Origin: Isoetes taiwanensis
Taxonomy: Eukaryota; Streptophyta; Lycopodiopsida; Isoetales; Isoetaceae
DNA: 64,000 bases
Direction of reading: 5' to 3'
Assembly: GCA_021234155.1 (NCBI GenBank)
Contig: JAJEKV010000077.1
Coordinates: 3,671,385 to 3,735,384, forward strand
Numbering within the stretch: the stretch's first letter is position 1; the number at the start of each line of letters is the position of its first letter. The position numbers and the translations under genes are program-made. This document shows positions 12,065 to 23,000 of this stretch, piece by piece. The notes below the pieces were generated by a model. The model saw only the letters and a list, made by a program, of their open reading frames with translations, was not told where the DNA came from and searched no databases.

Positions 12065-14444
12065 ACAATGATTACTTTCCACAACATACAAAACTAGTTT
12101 ATATGAAAGGATTATATTCAATGCAAAGATCTACGTGACACACATATCCACCCCGGTGTTACCCAGGCCACAACCACACCAAACTGCATAAATTCATCTT
12201 ATTATAGATAATCAAATATAACGATAATGTAAAACATAAAGTATTCAAGATTAAGTTCAAATATAAAGTTTTTTCTAGTTTAATCAATTTCCGTGTTTAG
12301 CATCTAGAATATAAGATATCAAAATGCAATAATTTACAATGCATAAAGCTTTTCATTTAATCAATTTAAGTACTTCGGATAATGTATAGAGTTTTCAATC
12401 AATTCCTATATAAACCACATTTGTATACATATCTCATATGTGTCGCTATCAAAGTGCATCTTCTTCCATCCATCGCTTTCGCTTGTTCCATTTCCACGCC
12501 AACGCCAACTCTAACAAAGAAAAAGAGACAATTAGAGGAGAGAACCCGCATCACGCAGCCAATCAATACACAATTAGCGCGGAAAACGGTAAATGTGCAA
12601 GGGCCAAAAGGTACATTGGGTCTCTCGGTTTATCAACCCGATCACCAATTGTATCCTTTTGCCCCGAGGTGACAAATTAACAAGAAATGAAACGGAATAT
12701 TAAACTATTTAGCAATATAAAATTTCTAATTGATCTCAATCATAACCATTAGACGAGAACTAATTTTTAGTCCCATGTCTAGCTGGTCACTATGATCTCA
12801 AACATATTATTTCAGCTTTAGAATAGAATAGAGGAACAATTTAAATCATGCGTAAATCCATAACTAGTGTTTGCAAAACCAAATATAGCTTTAGAACTTT
12901 AATTTCCCAAATATATTCTTAGAATTTTAACTTCCTAAATATATCTCTCTAGAGTTTTTCGTAAAGCAGATCATTTACAACATATTGCAAAAATGACCAT
13001 ATCTACTAGACAAGATCTGTTTTGCCTTTGAAACAACAGGCATTATAGAGCTTAAACAAATGCCTAAAATTAGTGCTAGGTGACCCTTTTTCAAAATCGT
13101 AGTCTAACTTTGTCTAAACATGACAAATAGTTACTTGTTCTGAATTAATATCAGATTATGGAAATGACCATATCTAATAGACCATATCTTTGTTTGCATT
13201 GAAACATCAGGCATCGGAAAGCTAAATCAAATGCCTAAAAGTATTGCTAGGCGGACATTTTCCAAATTCCTAGTCTAAGTATGTTTAAATGAGACAAATA
13301 GCCATAGAACATGGCCATAGAAAATTTGAAAGTGAAATCAGATATATTTACTTTCCAAACCTGATTTGGAGCTCTTCTAAAGATTGTTTCTTGTTTGTAT
13401 CATCATAGAGTGTCTTGCAGAATGTAGAATCATGTCACAAGGAATTTCGTTTTGCTCCTTAAGCCCATCAAGCTTGCCGCAGATAAGGTAGTTACAGCAA
13501 ATCTTCCACAGCTTGCATGAAAGAACGAAGTCACAACTGCCATACCATATTTATGTAAGCAATGTTTAAGATTCAAGCAGTTCTTCTCGATGCTTTGAAC
13601 ACAAAGCCAATCCAAGATTCTCATTCGTTAAACCTAAATATAAATGTAAGATATCATTATGAAAGGCATGACTTACCACTGCTTCTTTTTCATGGAACGG
13701 AGGATTCTCGGCTTCCACAATGGACGATCTTTAGAATAAGAGTCAGAGCAAATCAAGATCTCCTCCCTATGCATACTATCTATTTCGAAATGCTCTTGTC
13801 CAGCCATATTTGTAGAGAGACTTCCATTTCGAAATGCTTTATCCAGTTAACACCTTGAACCGCTAAATTGCTCCAACGGTATGCATTTAGCTCGAGAAAT
13901 ATAGAATCGGGTTACATATCCACATAACAGCCCCGATGCCGATTATCCTCAAAGGAAATCAGATTCATTTGTAGAACTTGATTTTCCATATCTGTTATCT
14001 ATAACCACTGTGATATTTTCGAACTAGTTTGAGTAAGAATGGAATACCTATTTGCAGAGTAAATAGACCAGTTCAAACTGCCATAGCTCTTTTGTATCAA
14101 CATAAGCTGGATAAAGCTAGATCACAGTTTCATGGCTAGATTTAGCTTTAGAAAAATATGCCATCTCCTCCACCACCGATTCCAAAGATGAATACCCATC
14201 CATTTAGCTTCTATGGGCCATTTTGGCCATAGTTTCCTTTGAGCATAGCCCTAAAAATAATTTTTCCAATATATGTCTAAGCCATGCAATGTAAAGGGAA
14301 AATTGGCCTTTTAGGTTAAGTGCCAAATAAATTAAATCAACCTTCCATCGTTTCCAATGTACATATTGTAAAACTTTAACATTTTAAACTTATTCTCTTT
14401 GTAAATATTAAGACCATTCATGTTTCATCGTTAGAGATTCATGT
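12065..14444. repeat. Tandem-array unit 5 (type B, right-truncated)
   Basis: Starts with the shared CACCCCGGTGTTACCCAGGCC segment region (compare 2,775 and 5,920) and carries structured module copy 5. Past ~12,850 it diverges into AT-rich sequence with two parallel ~160-base passages (12,985-13,130 and 13,160-13,310, both with GACCATATCTA and AAATGCCTAAAA). It ends where LTR-related sequence begins at 14,445. No protein gene is supported. Confidence 0.65.
12535..12668 (-). ncRNA. Structured module, copy 5 (class I)
   Basis: Minus strand: GGGGCAAAAGGATACAATTGG, a hairpin CGGGT-TGATAA-ACCG, GAGAGACCC, the invariant core, TTTACC, GCTAATTG, then a degenerate CTGCGTGATGC in place of CTGCAGGTAC, and GGGTTCTCTC. 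The GAGAGACCC and GGGTTCTCTC pairing is retained. Confidence 0.5.
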
Positions 14445-14698
14445 CTACTGGATTATCGAGTTTGGCCAGGTGTCCTCTTCCTAATTAATTAATTAGCTTA
14501 ACTTAATTAGCTTAATTATTTTTAATTAGATAATTATCCCTTAATTATAGGTAATTAAACCTTTAATTAAACCCTTATTAATTTAGCATAGCTAAATTAA
14601 TCCTTTGGTTAGTCCCCGCACTTCATGATGGCGTATCCTCGCCCGCGGACGTGTCGGTATAGTTATACGCACACCATATAAATATGTGGAACGTCACA
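14445..14698 (-). mobile_element. LTR fragment (U3 end), same family as the 58,831 LTR
   Basis: Homologous over ~250 bases to 60,100-60,355, including ATCGAGTTTGGCCAGG, a run of TTAATTAA-rich sequence, ATGATGGCGTATCCTCGCC and the terminal ACGTCACA. In minus orientation it begins TGTGACGT. It is truncated on the left. Its right edge meets TTCCCCGAAT, which on the minus strand is a short purine-rich stretch as expected for a polypurine tract. It is therefore plausibly the remnant 3' LTR of the minus-strand gypsy element to its right, separated from it by the nested 3.3-kb element. Confidence 0.65.
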
Positions 14699-14916
14699 TT
14701 CCCCGAATAATGCCGCCCTCGGCGATTGGGGTTTGTTAGAATTTGCTAATATGTTCTCACGATCTAAACAAAGTATGAAATTTAATAAGTTACACAAAGA
14801 TAAGAGTATAATTTCTTATTCCCCGGCGGTAACACAATTTCGAGAATCGTTTAAGCACCATCGCATTTCACATGATTATGGCAATAAAAGAATCAAGGAC
14901 CGAGTCCAATAACAAG
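14699..14916. other. Spacer between LTR fragment and nested element
   Basis: 218 bases without a gene. It is probably part of the 3' untranslated region of the gypsy element, because the 14,917-18,201 element is inserted between it and 18,202. Confidence 0.4.
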
Positions 14917-15283
14917 TGTTAACCACCTAGTGGTTAACATTGTGCATGCACATGTTAGGTGCATGCACATGTTGACAGTCCTGTCCAGATGGTGGCGCAT
15001 CGACACTTGGCATGATTAGGTTAACATAAGTGTAGGGATTAGATTTAGTTAGTGTACGGTTCGATTTAAGGTCTACACTATATTAGACCTGAGCCTCTTC
15101 GATATGTACTCAGTTTGATCTCATATTTGGAGAGCCTCATTTGGCCACGCCCCTTCATTCTTTGTACATATTCTTTTGTCTTGTTCTTGTTTTGTGATCA
15201 TGAGCATGGCAGCGCCTTTGTAGCATCCTGTAGTCATGGATCGCCGCTTCTTTGCAGGTGTATGCCAAGAACTCAAACTAACA
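14917..15283 (+). repeat. 5' LTR of the nested element
   Basis: 367 bases. It opens with a perfect palindrome, GTTAACCAC-CTA-GTGGTTAAC, followed by a repeated TGCATGCACATGTTAGG. It is 85-95% identical by eye to the 17,842 copy, which has two changes in the palindrome. Confidence 0.9.
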
Positions 15284-17224
15284 TCGGGCCAATTATGCCG
15301 GGTTCGCCGCGGATCACCTTCTTGAGCCTTGCCGCTTTTTTGTTGTCTTTGTTTGCTCTTATCCAAATCAGTTCTTGAATACTTCTTGTACACTACTCTC
15401 AACCCTTTAATCCCTTTATTTGGCCCAACCAAAGTTGAAATGGTCCGACCGAGGTCCCTTTGTCAATTAATTCTTTAGCACTTAGTTTGGTTATCAAAAT
15501 CGCTTTCAAAAACTCTATCTTTTTTATGGTGCGACAAGTGCGCTTTTATTCTTTTTAAGGGTTTATGGAGTGGTGACACCCCACCAAAAAAAAAATCCTT
15601 TCTGTCCCAAAAATATCGTGAAAATCCAGTGTTTGTTTTTCTTATCTTCTATCTTATCTTCTATCTGCTGCAAAAAAATATCCAAAAAATCATGATCCTT
15701 ATTGTTATTCTTTGTTTTAATGAAAAAGCCAAAATGAGAAAAAGTACCCAGCCTCAAGTGCCTTTTGCACACCCAATTCCAAAAAACAAAAATATTCTAC
15801 CTCGATTGCATTACGCATCTCACATGGAGCATATCAATAGCATCTCGCTTTGTATCCTTGCATCTTCAAAGCCGGATTTCTTTTCAAAGTTATTTTCGCT
15901 GAGGGCCGCAAAGACTTTGGCTAGCCCCCAAAGCTCGGGCAGAGCGCTAGGATTACGCCACATCTTAGTATCTCAGATGACGTAAGATTGTTCATCTTTC
16001 CAAAGATATCCGGCTCGAAGTTTTGTTCTTCAAAGAATCATATGATATGGCCTCTGCAGCTCCTGCAACTCCCAGAGTTCCATTGTTTTAAGGCCCATCA
16101 ATGACAGACGATTTGGGGCAGCTTCATGGACATGTGATGCACGATTTTTTACAAGCTGGGTCCACAGATAGTTCATCAAGTCTTTCAAATTCGTCTACCT
16201 TCTTCTTGATTTCTTTCAGAGGGCCAAGATTTGGGCTAGCCCCCCATCCATCCGCTCCAAAGATGTAAATTTTGCAACTACAAAGAAGCTCATCTATCGG
16301 ATCTTTTGAAGCAACAGTCGGCTTTTCTTAAAGTCATCCCCCAGAAACAAGTAAACATTTTCATCACTCAAAGCTGGATTTTATTCAAAATCTTTGTGGG
16401 TCGATATTTTATCTCTCTCCTAGCCGCGCGTCTCAGTCGATTCCTTGAGCTCTTAATCTGTGCTATCTCCAAAAAGCAAATGATTTCATCGCTTAAAGAG
16501 GATTCCACCATCCTTTATGGGCAAAGTCCAATATCTACAACGTGGTGCTTCCAAGTAGCAGCCATTATTTCCCCTCATCAATCTACCCGGCAGACTGCCG
16601 CAACCAAATGGCTCGTTTAGCACGCCCGGCCAGCTTCATGTTTTTCACGTGATCCGCCTCTTTTCACCTGCAACTTCCAATCGTTCTTCTTATTGAGTTT
16701 TTCAAGAGGGCCAGCTCGCGGCTAGCCCCCATCCATACTCACCGCAGAGAATCGGGTTTGATACCTTCAAATTACCCGCATCACATACACTCGCTTAGTA
16801 TATCATATCCATCCGCCACATACCGACGCCATAAACCTCTCGTTTTCGAGCCCGCGACGCCAAAGATCCATTCCCTCCTCATGCATACACCGCCATCGGG
16901 TTCTTACTAAAATCGCCCGTCTTGCCTATCCGACCATCTATCAAGCAAAATCGGCAAAAAATAGCATCATTTACTCCACTTCGGCATTCTCGTCCGTGCC
17001 TTGCCTCCATTCAAATGACTTTACATTTTACAATCCTACTATATCGTGGCCTTTCCTTCTATTTTCGACCTTCCTATCCAAGACTTCCGAAATCTTGGCC
17101 GCCATAGCCTACCTACAAGGCGTAAAAATCCGGCCCTTCTTGCAACTATTTTTCTCCATCCGCTCCACGCTAGGCCCACGCTAGGTTTTTGGACCCAACG
17201 GCTCGATCTGGGTCGCCTTTAATT

Positions 17225-17490
17225 TTATGGTTCAGATGCCACGCCACACTTCACGGGCAACGCCACGCCAAGCCACACGCCCACGCCATGGACCCACGCC
17301 GCCATTTTTTTGCCCACGCCGCCATTTTGCCCACGCCAATATTGCCGGCCGATAACCACCCACCCACGCCACGCTCCATCTCCACGGCCAATGCCACGCT
17401 TCATGCTCCTTTGGTCCACGCCACGCTTTCTTTCCACGCCCACGGCCCACGCTACTATCGGAGGAGCCACGCCATGCTCACGCACGGCCA
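17225..17490. repeat. CCACGCC-rich low-complexity tract
   Basis: Inside the nested element, the heptamer CCACGCC and close variants recur more than a dozen times in ~265 bases. The overlapping ORFs on both strands are explained by this composition. It may be a degenerate minisatellite of the element. Confidence 0.85.
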
Positions 17491-17841
17491 TGCATTTGCC
17501 GGTCTATGGCCGATCACGAGGTCCGTGATTTTCCCATCATTTTCAAGGCCCTTCCTATTGTTTTAAAGTGGGATTTTTTGTTATTGCTTGACTTACCCAT
17601 GGTATGAGGGTAAGTTATATATCTTCTTAGCCCACTTTACTTATGGCCCATCCACATCGACATTATTTGGGCACTCAATTTTGACATCACGCTACCACGC
17701 CATCTTTCTACGACACAACAAACCATTACCAAGACCATCTTTTACGCCCCTAAAATTTTTGGCACCATGTTGTAATTGTTGTAATTTGTCTTATAAAAGT
17801 CCTGATATATTTTTGTGCTAAAAACTTTTAGGGGAGGCAAG

Positions 17842-18201
17842 TGTTAACTACCTAGTGGTCAACATTGTGCATGCACATGTTAGGTGCATGCACATGTTAG
17901 GTGTCAATGGTGGCGCACCCACACTTGGCATGATTAGGTTAACATAAGTGTAGGGATTAGATTTAGTTAGTGTACGGCTCAGATTTTAAGGGCCTACACT
18001 ATATTAGACCGAGAGCCTCTTCGATGTACTCGTGTTTGATCTCATATTTGGAGAGCCTCATTTGGCCAATGCCTCCCTTCATTCTTTGTACATATTCTTT
18101 TGTCTTGTTCTTGTTTTGTGATCATGAGCATGGCAGCTTTGTAGCATCCTAGCCATGGATCACTGGCCGCCGTAGGTGTATGCCAAGAACTCAAACTAAC
18201 A
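17842..18201 (+). repeat. 3' LTR of the nested element
   Basis: 360 bases, direct copy of 14,917-15,283, preceded by a polypurine tract and followed by the ACAAG target duplication. Confidence 0.9.
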
Positions 18202-18649
18202 ACAAGATCACAAAAATAGGGATGAAATTCATGAAAGCAACATGAAACACTAAGCTTGGGCCATCAAGAAATGGGCAGTCACGCATCACCCATCGGCCCC
18301 GCATTATGTCAATACGCGGAGTATATATACATATTAATTAAGTTGTGGTTGAAGGGACCACCCCCATAAGAAGTAAAAGAAAAAACCTATCTACGGGGGA
18401 AACTATCATGCCTATGGTTCGCAATTCATTGCGCATAAGGAATGGCCAAGTTCCCATTATAGCCGAGATGACGCTGCCTATCAACTACATGCTTTCAAGC
18501 AATGCGCTGTCATGCCGATATTGACAATACACCACGCCCTAGAGAACACCAAGGTGATCTCATCATATTTACGATGCATCTACCCCCATAGTTTCATCGC
18601 ATGATTCGTGCCAATCAAGCCTTCAAAGCTACCGCCAAAAAGTGGATTG

Positions 18650-18880
18650 ATGACATCGCTGATGGTGCGCCTTGAGATTCCCGCATGAAGTCCTGGATAG
18701 TGCTTTTCAAGGTTTATCTTCATCACCCACGTAGCATCCTCACCGGCAAGTGCTTCCACTTGACCAAATATTGTAGCATTTGAGTCCTTTCTCGGTCATG
18801 CTTATAGGCTCGACCAAGAAGAGCTTCGTGCACTATCTCTAGATGCTCTTCATTATTTCAAGGAGGGTGGGTGTATCCAA
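18650..18880 (-). pseudogene. Chromodomain remnant of gypsy integrase
   Basis: Minus-strand translation gives a segment GEDATWVMKINLEKHYPG, matching the end of retrotransposon chromodomains, where an Ala-Thr-Trp pattern is followed by an amphipathic helix. This domain is thought to target integration to heterochromatin. Upstream residues are broken by frameshifts. Confidence 0.6.
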
Positions 18881-19019
18881 CATCTCCTCCTCGATCGTGG
18901 TCGGTTCTTCGTAAGGCTCACGGAAAGACCTTGTGGATCTTCAAACGGGTGGCAAATCCAACCGATATGCTCGCTTCCAATGTGTTCAATGATCTTGAAC
19001 GGCTCAGCCCATCTCGGTG

Positions 19020-19970
19020 CCAGCTTGCGCTATTTCTTAAGCTTGGCTTGCTTAACCTTAATCTTGAGCCAAACTGAAGTCAGCCCACTTGGAATACTGT
19101 GGGATCCTATGCTTATCACCACACTTTTCTCGCCAACTACGCTGTTCCCATAAATAACCAATTTTAACTTCCTCAACCAAAGCTTGCATTTCCAAGAGGA
19201 GTTGCCGAGAAACCTCCACTTTAGAAACAGGATTATGCCATGTGTCTGGAGTAAGGCATTAATAACCATAATTTATCATGAAGGGAGACATTCTAGAAGA
19301 CTCCTGCTTCATGTTGTTATAGGTAAACTCCACTAAATAAATGTAGTCAGCCCAATCGAGATTGCTTACCCCACACATAGCTTTGCAACATATCCTCTAT
19401 AATGTGATTGGTGCGCTTCGTCTGTCCATCCGTCTGAGGATGATATGCTGTACTCATAGCAAGCTTGGTTTGGATGGTGGCAAAGAAATCTTTCCAGAAT
19501 GCACTTACAAACTTGGGATCCCCGGCTTTGATACTATCACCGTGGCATCCCGCAATGTAATCGAAGATTTCTTTGCAAACGTTGAAAGCCGGGTCCAAGG
19601 TCAGATCTGGTAGCGACATGGCAAGAAATGAGCCATCTTCGACAACTTGTCACCACTACCATTAAAAGCATCATATCCACGGAGGGTACGTGGAAGGCCC
19701 ACAATGAAATCCATGGTTATCACTTCCCATTTGGCATTGGGCACATCCAGAGGTTGCAATTCTCCTGGAATCCTTAATTGCTCGGTCTTGGTTTGTCGGA
19801 CTAATTTTGACGTTGCTTAATGTATCTAGCAATGTCCTTCTTCATACGGGGCCAATAATAGCTGGAGCTTAATCTTAAAGTAGGTCTTCATGAAACCTGC
19901 ATGTCCAGCTATAGGGTCGCTTGTGTGTATCATGGAGAATAAGCTTACGCACTCGAAGTCTCGTACACAC
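19020..19970 (-). pseudogene. Ty3/gypsy integrase remnant
   Basis: The clearest pol segment. The longest open piece (19,347-19,619) contains DPKFVSAFWKDFF and the signature HPQTDGQTKRTN of the integrase core around the last catalytic acidic region. Upstream, in other frames, are VPNAKWEVITMDFIVGLP (first catalytic Asp region) and MSPFMINYGY downstream. The C-terminal part has KLAPRWAEPFKIIEHIG, typical of the GPY/F-like module. Frameshifts and stops make it inactive. Confidence 0.9.
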
Positions 19971-20139
19971 AACTTATCTTTGTAATAAAGCAAATTGCCC
20001 TCCTTATAAGAGCTTTAAAGCCTCAAGCTCCTTATTCCGCTCAAGTCTCCTTAGCCAAACTGTTCCACACTTCACTTTAATTCGATCCGTGGCCAAGGTC
20101 CGCTTCTATTTGCTTCCAACTCACCGTGAGCGTGGAAAT

Positions 20140-20650
20140 TGCATTACAATGGGTTCGTTACCAAGGGATGGCGTGATAAAGCATCCGCAACCACATTGTG
20201 CTTACCCGCTTATATATAATCTCAAAATCATAATCTCAAGAAACTCCATCCATCTTCTCGACGAGATTGAGATTTGGTTGGGTAGAAAGATAACGAGACT
20301 CGGTGATCCGTGATCTAGTCGAATCTCCTACCAAGAAGGTAGTGTTCCATATATGCAAAGCGCTGCATAACCGCAACAATTCCCATCATGGGTAGGTATC
20401 GCTGTTTGGTTTCATTCATCTTCTTAGAATCATACGCAATAACCCTCCCTCCTCGCATTAGAACTCCTCCAAAGAGTAAATTTCCATCGCATCCTTTGCT
20501 ACTAGCTTATCTTTCTCCCGGTCCGTAACGCGAGGATCGAAGGAAGTCAAAGCATCCTTAAGTTTCAAAGCTTGCCCGAACCTTCGCCTTCTAGTGTTCT
20601 ACCCAATCCTTCACTTTCTCATGCTTTGTAAGGTCCCGCCGAGGGCCCGC
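20140..20650 (-). pseudogene. RNase H remnant
   Basis: Minus-strand pieces resemble the retroelement RNase H: GRVIAYDSKKMNETKQRY, then MGIVAVMQRFAYMEHYLLGR and ITDHRVSL, which follow the usual order of this domain. Interrupted by frameshifts. Confidence 0.8.
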
Positions 20651-20689
20651 AATCTTGGCAAAATCCTTGACAAATTTCCTTTAATGTCC

Positions 20690-21500
20690 CCGCCAAGCCC
20701 AAAAAAAACTCCTTACCTCAAACATTACCGAATAGGCCAATTCTTGATCAAGGCTTCTATCTTTGCCGGATCTCAGAGCAATTCCCTACTGAAATCACAT
20801 GTCCCAAATAATCCACCTTTGGTGTGGCAAACTTGCACTTAGAGAACTTTACAAAGAGATGGTGATGCCTTTAATTTCTGCAAGGCCAATCTAAGGTGCT
20901 TCTATGCTCCTCAAGGGTTTTATCAGATGAGAATGTCACAAATAATATAACAACAAAATCATCCAAGTATTCTCTAAGACATCATTCATCAATCGCATAA
21001 AAGTCACGGGCGCTAGTTAAAACCAAAAGGCATAATTGTGAATTCATAATGCCCGTGAGATCCGGCACGAAGGCGACTTATGGATGTCATCCTCTTTATT
21101 CTTATCCGATGATACCCTAACGTAAGTCAATCTTCTCGAAGTATTTGGCCCCTTGCAATTAGTCCATGAGATCATCCGCTTAGGTAAAGCATAACGATTC
21201 TTGATCGTGATGCTTGTTGAGCTCGCCTATAATCAATACGCATCCTCATGGAGCCATCCTTCTTCTTAACAAAAGTATAGGAGCACCAAAAGGTGAAACA
21301 CTAGGTCGAATGAAACCTAGATTCAATAGCTCCCCGGAGTTGCTTTTTTAAGCTCGCCTAACTCGAGGACTCATGCGTAACGTCGCCTTTATCGTAGGCT
21401 TAGTACCCTGCTCCAAAGTTATTTCACACTCCACCCCTCCAAAGGAGGGAGTTTCGATCTCATCGGAAAAAGATCCTTAAACTCTCCGGGATAAGACTAG
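20690..21500 (-). pseudogene. Reverse transcriptase remnant
   Basis: The segment MRLMNDVLREYLDDFVVI aligns with the conserved region just before the catalytic box of gypsy RTs. At the catalytic box itself (near 20,925-20,950) base losses shift the frame, so the catalytic Asp pair is not encoded in one frame. Other pieces match the fingers region (21,100-21,400). Non-functional. Confidence 0.85.
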
Positions 21501-21689
21501 CAATGTTCTCTCGCAATGCATCGACTACCTCTTTTACGCTTAGCATCCGGACTCTATGGAGGCAAGTCCGATAACACAAAGTATCTTATCCTTGCGTATG
21601 GCCTTATCTAACCGCCCGATAGACATGGATCAAGATAATTGGGTTTAATGGATCACCTTTAATAGTTATTCGCTCCATTAGTCGCTTGA

Positions 21690-21990
21690 AGGTCACTTCC
21701 CGCTTCTCGCAGTCTATATTGGCTTTAGCAGATGCCAAGAATTCCATGCCGACAATAAGATCATATTTGCCGATGTCCATTAGCTCGGCACCTAAGGCAA
21801 CCGTGCACCGGGCAAATTACATATTGAGTTTAATGCAACGCCATTTGTATGCCGGATCTTATCACCGCCAAGGTAATGTGTCGGTCCGATCTTAAGGTCT
21901 CAAGTTTCAACACTGGCCATTTTGGGAGAAGCAAAATTATGGGTACTACCCGATCCATAAGAATAACAAAGGGCTTATCGCCTACCGCCC
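21690..21990 (-). pseudogene. Aspartic protease remnant
   Basis: At about 21,930-21,980 the minus strand encodes an active-site region of the retropepsin type, broken by a one-base loss immediately after the catalytic Asp codon. The downstream piece LETLRSDRHITLAVIRSGI continues in a shifted frame. It would have processed the Gag-Pol polyprotein. Inactive here. Confidence 0.7.
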
Positions 21991-22139
21991 ATAGCGTAAA
22001 ATGACGGGCAGGCCGACTTTCAAAGATTGCCGCCAAATAGCTGCAAAATATGAGATGCACCGTGAATGTACTCGTGGGCCCTCCTCGCCGCCAGTGGTGG
22101 AGACTCGAGATCGCCCCAATCGAGGCTCGGCCATTGCCA

Positions 22140-22980
22140 CCGAGTGGTTTGTGTGACATAGGGGCAGTTCGCATCATGTGCCCGGCCGCATACACCAAAC
22201 ATGCCTTATCTTTATGAGCTATTCTCGAAGCCTCTTTGGGAATGGACCGTAAGAGGTCCCAAATTGAGCTGCTCATATTATTCGCTTGTCCGCACGCTGA
22301 AGGTAACTTTCTTTATCCCGTCGCCCATTTGAATTTTGGCCGAGGGGTCCAGGACTTGGAGAACGAGGCCTATACTGTGTGTAAGGGCGAGGCCGAGAAT
22401 AAGAGACTCGGACGCCGACATCGATTCTTTGGTATGTCCTCCTCGAGGCTTAATGCCTTAGCCTCGCCTCCAGCTATGCATTTTGATCTATGGCTTTTTA
22501 TCATTCTTTAATTGATGGTGCCAGCCCTTCAATATAACCTTCCACGCCTTCTTCTCATTCATACCCAAAGACATATAGCCTCAAGCTTATGAACTCGCCA
22601 AGATAGGCTTGCATTGACATGCTTTTCTCGCTCCAACCTATAGAAAGTCTCAGACTGCTGACACTTGTGTGCGCGCCAGGGGACATAGTGTGACTTAAAA
22701 GGCCTTTGCAAACTTCTTGAACTTACACCTGCTCCTCGTCCAAATGTTTGGCCCTAGCATAACCCTTCCACCAAATCCTAGCCGCACTGTGAGGTTGGTG
22801 GTGGCAAACCTTACTCAGATCCTTCGGCCATACCATATGATTTACCAAATTCTTTTCATCTCATCTAACCGTGATTCCGTGATTAAGACCTCCCCTAGAC
22901 TTACCATCAAACCGGGCTAATTTCCCTTCTTCCATATGCCGGTAATAGTCAGTGTCCACGCCTTAAGGTGATTCCTTATC
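22140..22980 (-). pseudogene. Gag remnant with CCHC zinc knuckle
   Basis: Minus-strand fragments include a capsid-like stretch (KGYARAKHLDEE, then ETFYRLERE and EGVEGYIEGLAPSIKE), characteristic of plant gypsy Gag proteins. A degenerate CCHC knuckle (C-x2-C, H, C spacing disturbed by indels) lies near 22,160-22,205. Gag would form the particle and bind the RNA. Multiple frameshifts. Confidence 0.7.
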
Positions 22981-23000
22981 ATTCTTGGCATGGTGACCTG

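Larger units (their letters stand above)
14917..18201. mobile_element. Non-autonomous LTR retrotransposon, 3,285 bp, with TSD
   Basis: Two direct LTRs (14,917-15,283 and 17,842-18,201) begin TGTTAAC and end CTAACA, flank a 2.56-kb interior, and are bordered by the perfect 5-base target duplication ACAAG (14,912-14,916 and 18,202-18,206). A purine tract TTTTAGGGGAGGCAAG directly precedes the right LTR, so the element is read on the plus strand. No gag or pol homology is found inside, so it needs proteins supplied in trans. A tRNA-complementary primer site could not be recognised after the left LTR. The interior has three short passages with GCTAGCCCCC (about 15,919, 16,234 and 16,722) and a CCACGC-rich tract. 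The LTRs have diverged by several substitutions and indels, so the insertion is not recent. Confidence 0.9.
18202..23000 (-). mobile_element. Decayed Ty3/gypsy chromovirus interior (gag-pol)
   Basis: On the minus strand the order gag, CCHC knuckle, protease, reverse transcriptase, RNase H, integrase and chromodomain can be followed from about 22,980 down to 18,650. This is the Ty3/gypsy order, and the chromodomain marks a chromovirus. The frame changes every few dozen codons, so no protein can be made. A 5' LTR was not found at the right end. The probable 3' LTR remnant is at 14,445-14,698, with the nested element inserted in the 3' untranslated part. Confidence 0.88.

Noticed and set aside
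17189-17566. Overlapping Pro/His-rich ORFs on both strands
   Set aside because: They follow from the CCACGCC-rich tract inside a non-autonomous LTR element.
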